Shown in pieces: positions 7,095-9,396 of a stretch of 9,396 bases of DNA. Each line of letters starts with the position of its first letter. Position 1 is the first letter of the stretch. The notes under the pieces are model-generated. The model worked only from the letters and a program-made list of their open reading frames with translations, made no database searches and was not told the DNA's origin. A program made the translations under genes and the position numbers. Origin of the DNA: JABEVB01 sp049965775 (GTDB lineage Bacteria; Planctomycetota; Phycisphaerae; WQYP01); NCBI GenBank assembly GCA_049965775.1, contig JBMFVX010000119.1, positions 1 through 9,396 of the forward strand. Direction: 5' to 3'.

Positions 7095-8033
7095 ATGAAG
7101 CAAACCACCCCCGGCCCCACCGCTCACGCTCACCTTGGGCCGCTGGACCTCGGCGCACTGCTTTTAATTTTGCTTATGAGTTCATTTACCGCCATTGCCG
7201 TAAAGGCAACAGTGGCCGGGTTTCCGCCGTTGCTCGGCGGGTGCCTGCGATTTACCGTCGCAGCGCTGACGATCGCGCTGGTGCAGCTTATGATGCGCCG
7301 GCTGCAACTGCCCCGGCGTAGCGATATGTTGATGATCATTCTGCTGGGCATCATTTGCGTGCCGATCAACCAGTTTGCGTTTTGGCGCGGCGTAGATTGG
7401 TCCAACGCCTCACACGGAGCCATGCTGTACGCCAATACCCCCGTCATGGTAACGCTGCTGTCGTGCCTGCTTAACATGGAGCGCTGGAGTTTTGCCGGGC
7501 TGGCCGGGGCGGTGTTTGCGTCGGTTGGGTCGCTGGTGGTTGTGCTTAATTCGGGTCTGCATCTGACAAGCCGCTTTGTGCATGGCGATTTGCTGCTGCT
7601 GCTTGCCGCGGCCACCTGGAGCCTTTACCTGGTGCTTAGCCGCCCGCTCAACCAGCGTTATGGCAGCCTTAACACACAACTGTATGTTTTTGTCGCGGGG
7701 GTTTTGTTTTCGGTGCCGCCAGCTGTTATTGACGCACAAACAATGCACTGGGCCAGCATCGCCCTGTCGGCATGGCTGGGGCTATTGTACCTGTCGCTGG
7801 GCGTGGCGGTGGTGGTGTTTTTTCTGTTTAACTGGACCATCGCCCGGCAACCCCCGTCGCGTGTGGCCACCTTCAGCAATCTGGCCTATCCGGTAACGCT
7901 GCTATGGGAAGGCCTGCTCAAGGGGCGGGTACCGAGCATAGGCTTTGCCATCGGCTCGGCCCTGGTGTTTGTTGGCATGCTGCTGGCTGTGCGGCGCAGG
8001 CAGCGGGCGGTAACAAGCCGCGTAGCCGAGTAG
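7095..8033 (+). CDS. EamA/DMT-superfamily membrane transporter, 10 predicted TM helices
   Basis: This 312-residue protein has the two-repeat EamA layout of the drug/metabolite transporter superfamily. About ten hydrophobic helices can be read, five per repeat, for example LGALLLILLMSSF, MIILLGIICVPINQF, MLYANTPVMVTLLSCLL, LLLLLAAATWSLYLVL, LSLGVAVVVFFLF and IGSALVFVGMLLAV, ending in a short basic cytoplasmic tail (RRRQR). Helix 4 and helix 9 carry the typical ANTPVMV and SNLAYPVTLLW patterns. It probably exports a small metabolite from the cytoplasm; the substrate cannot be read from sequence. The ATG at 7095 is preceded by GGAAGG (7085-7090); an in-frame TTG at 7068 would add nine residues and lacks this site. 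The stop codon is the second TAG of an 8-bp tandem repeat. There is no obvious link to its neighbours. Confidence 0.9.
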   Translation: MKQTTPGPTAHAHLGPLDLGALLLILLMSSFTAIAVKATVAGFPPLLGGCLRFTVAALTIALVQLMMRRLQLPRRSDMLMIILLGIICVPINQFAFWRGVDWSNASHGAMLYANTPVMVTLLSCLLNMERWSFAGLAGAVFASVGSLVVVLNSGLHLTSRFVHGDLLLLLAAATWSLYLVLSRPLNQRYGSLNTQLYVFVAGVLFSVPPAVIDAQTMHWASIALSAWLGLLYLSLGVAVVVFFLFNWTIARQPPSRVATFSNLAYPVTLLWEGLLKGRVPSIGFAIGSALVFVGMLLAVRRRQRAVTSRVAE

Positions 8034-8053
8034 CCGAGTAGCCGAGTAGCCGA
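8023..8053 (+). repeat. 8-bp tandem repeat TAGCCGAG, about 3.9 copies, across the transporter stop
   Basis: Copies begin at 8023, 8031, 8039 and 8047, the last truncated to seven bases. The transporter stop codon is the TAG at 8031. Because the period is 8, the TAGs fall in all three reading frames, so readthrough or slippage would end within a few codons. The array is short and perfect, as expected of recent replication slippage. Confidence 0.9.
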
Positions 8054-8067
8054 AAGGCCCTGCGACC

Positions 8068-8089
8068 GAGCCTTAGATCCTGGCTCTTT
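8068..8089 (+). terminator. Weak possible terminator after the transporter
   Basis: GAGCC (8068-8072) and GGCTC (8082-8086) form a 5-bp stem with a 9-nt loop, followed by TTT. It is placed correctly after the transporter, but the stem and T-run are short. Confidence 0.25.
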
Positions 8090-8108
8090 AACGCCGCCGC
8101 CGGCCAAG

Positions 8109-8139
8109 ACCGCAATAAGCACGAGCGCAATATTGCGGT
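8109..8139. promoter_or_regulatory. Inverted repeat ACCGCAATA/TATTGCGGT with a nested palindrome
   Basis: ACCGCAATA (8109-8117) and TATTGCGGT (8131-8139) are perfect 9-bp inverted repeats. A third half-site between them creates the 12-bp palindrome CGCAATATTGCG (8126-8137). AT-rich -10-like TATTAT/TATGAT (8145-8153) follows at once. The layout suggests an operator for the zinc-ribbon gene starting at 8247; no convincing -35 was found. Confidence 0.45.
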
Positions 8140-8246
8140 ATTCGTATTATGATTCGCCAGGATGCCGCCGTAATATGCCGCACCGACGCCTGTTCTGGCA
8201 CCGGCTGACTCGAGCGGCGAAGTTGCCTGCGACGAGGTCAACAGCG

Positions 8247-9038
8247 ATGTACCAACTTACCTGTATCTGCGGTAAAACGATGGAGGTTGCGGGCGACGCG
8301 CTCGGCCGAGCCATTTTGTGTGAGAACTGCAAGCGAACAATTGTGCCGCTGCTGGCGCAGCCCGCAGAGCCTGCTGGTTTTATGGCAGCCCCCAGCGCCA
8401 ATGTTGCCGCCCCGGCCACCGCCGCTGACAACACCAAGGCCTGCCCCATCTGCGGCGAGCGCATTGCGGCCGCGGCCCGCAAATGCCGCTGGTGCGGGGA
8501 ATATCTCGATACCCCCGGCGCCAACGCAACCCAAAGCAGCGCTGCGTCTGCGCCATTGGCGGGTTTCTCGACCGAAACAGTTTTTTCATTGCATACCAGC
8601 CAATGGGATAATTTCTGGCGCTATCTTATTTGCTTCTGCATGGCAGCGGTGGGCGCTGCGGGCTTTTTTATTGAGGCTTTGCACCGCTACCAATGGACGA
8701 TTTTTCTGGCCGTGCTGGCGGCATGTGCGGTGGCAGTGTTTATTATTTATGTGCACAGCCGCCGCATAGAAACGCACATAAGCGCCATGCGCATTGAAAA
8801 GCAATCAGGCATTTTAAGTAAAAAGATAGATTGGGTTTCGATGCCAAGCGTGGTGGACTTAGAACTGCGCCAGGGGCTGCTGCAGCGGATTCTGGGCGTC
8901 GGCACGATAGTGATTCGCAGCAACGACACAGCGACACCCGAAATGGTGCTGTACCAACTGCCCCAGGCCCGCAAAGTGTTCCGGTATTTGCAGGAACAGG
9001 TATCGCTCATCAACCAGAGACGGCTGTCTAAACCGTAA
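8247..9038 (+). CDS. Membrane protein with two zinc ribbons and a bacterial PH-like domain
   Basis: The 263-residue product begins with a zinc ribbon (Cys6, Cys8, Cys25, Cys28). After an Ala/Pro-rich linker comes a second ribbon (CPICGERIAAAARKCRWCG; Cys66, Cys69, Cys80, Cys83), the CPxCxExI...ARKCRxCG type. Two hydrophobic helices follow (about 126-145 and 150-170), forming a hairpin, then a soluble bPH2-like domain (about 173-255) with EKQSGILSKKIDWVSM and VDLELRQGLLQRILGVGTI, like YdbS/YdbT-family proteins. The ribbons and PH domain should therefore face the same side, probably the cytoplasm. GAGGT (8234-8238), eight bases before the ATG at 8247, fixes this start; the frame is open to an ATG at 8133, but that lies inside the inverted repeat and adds non-conserved basic sequence. 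The gene ends 28 bp from a convergent gene. The function of the combination is unknown. Confidence 0.85.
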   Translation: MYQLTCICGKTMEVAGDALGRAILCENCKRTIVPLLAQPAEPAGFMAAPSANVAAPATAADNTKACPICGERIAAAARKCRWCGEYLDTPGANATQSSAASAPLAGFSTETVFSLHTSQWDNFWRYLICFCMAAVGAAGFFIEALHRYQWTIFLAVLAACAVAVFIIYVHSRRIETHISAMRIEKQSGILSKKIDWVSMPSVVDLELRQGLLQRILGVGTIVIRSNDTATPEMVLYQLPQARKVFRYLQEQVSLINQRRLSKP

Positions 9039-9066
9039 ACAGATGAGGCAAGCAGGCCCGCAGCAA

Positions 9067-9396
9067 TCAGGCTGAGCGACGACGCGAACGGCACAGCAGC
9101 AGCGGCAGCGAGCCAATGGCCAACAGCGCTAATGAGGCGGGTTCAGGCACGGTGCCCGGCGGGTCTTGAAACGACCAAGCCAAGGCGTAGGGCACATTGG
9201 TTGCCGAGCCATCCTGCAGCAAACCAACAACCTGCAGATCGTAATTGCCGGCAGTCAGGCCGGTAAGGTACAACTGCTGGACGTTGTCTACGCTGCTGTT
9301 GCTGACGGCAACCTGCACACCCTGTCTTGGTTCAGCCGGAATTGGACAATCAGTACCGACGCCTAAGGTACTGTCGGGTTCGGACGGTTGCGTTTT
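9067..9396 (-). CDS. C-terminal part of an exported PEP-CTERM protein (runs off the right edge)
   Basis: The last 109 residues of a minus-strand gene are visible, open to the window edge. The end is a textbook PEP-CTERM signal: VPEP, a hydrophobic helix (ASLALLAIGSLPLLL) and an Arg-rich tail (CRSRRRSA). Such proteins are handed to an exosortase, cleaved and usually attached or released at the cell surface. Before it lies a beta-rich stretch with VDNVQQLYLTGLTAGNYDL and YALAW. That pattern occurs in the C-terminal beta-sandwich parts of planctomycete extracellular proteins, including some subtilase-like ones, but the catalytic part is outside the window, so the main function cannot be read. 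A GTG at 9318 is only an internal codon. The gene converges on the zinc-ribbon gene, with no clear terminator in the 28-bp gap. Confidence 0.85.
   Translation of the reverse strand, partial: KTQPSEPDSTLGVGTDCPIPAEPRQGVQVAVSNSSVDNVQQLYLTGLTAGNYDLQVVGLLQDGSATNVPYALAWSFQDPPGTVPEPASLALLAIGSLPLLLCRSRRRSA

Noticed and set aside
7130..7748. Long minus-strand open frames opposite the transporter
   Set aside because: They are antisense shadows of a well-supported membrane protein, with no domain or start signal of their own.
8133..8246. Upstream start for the zinc-ribbon/PH protein
   Set aside because: It adds 38 residues without similarity to the family, starts within an inverted repeat, and GAGGT eight bases before 8247 gives a better start.

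Overview
The window looks like bacterial chromosome from a planctomycete-type organism, possibly Phycisphaerae. This rests on a C-terminal PEP-CTERM sorting signal, a secreted NPCBM-domain protein, a secreted alpha/alpha-toroid (prenyltransferase/squalene-oxidase repeat) protein with no terpenoid-pathway neighbours, and a double zinc-ribbon membrane protein. The lineage is inferred from gene content only; there is no rRNA or other marker gene.

Layout. Positions 1 to about 721 hold no gene I can support. They contain a block of degenerate direct repeats (about 84-502) built on CTTGGCGGCCTTCA plus CCCAATGTTTTGC, followed by GC-rich hairpins. Positions 722-4522 hold a two-gene plus-strand cassette: a complete SNF2-family helicase with the bacterial SNF2-associated domain, then a SWIM zinc-finger protein with a very basic, histone-H1-like tail. 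The two probably act together on DNA. Positions 4691-7014 hold two exported proteins that are almost certainly co-translated: an alpha/alpha-toroid protein and a protein with three internal GDxLxG-type repeats plus a C-terminal NPCBM domain. Positions 7095-8033 encode a 10-TM EamA/DMT-family transporter whose stop codon lies inside an 8-bp tandem repeat. Positions 8247-9038 encode a membrane protein with two zinc ribbons and a bacterial PH-like domain. A minus-strand gene enters from the right edge (9396-9067) and ends in a PEP-CTERM signal; it converges with the zinc-ribbon gene, leaving 28 bp between them.

How they fit together. Only two pairs look functionally linked: helicase with SWIM protein, and toroid with NPCBM protein. 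The transporter, the zinc-ribbon/PH protein and the PEP-CTERM protein look like independent units. No tRNA, rRNA, CRISPR array, insertion sequence or integrase was seen. The least explained pieces are the repeat block, which also lacks any forward-frame stop triplet from 27 to 507, and the unknown jobs of the two gene pairs.
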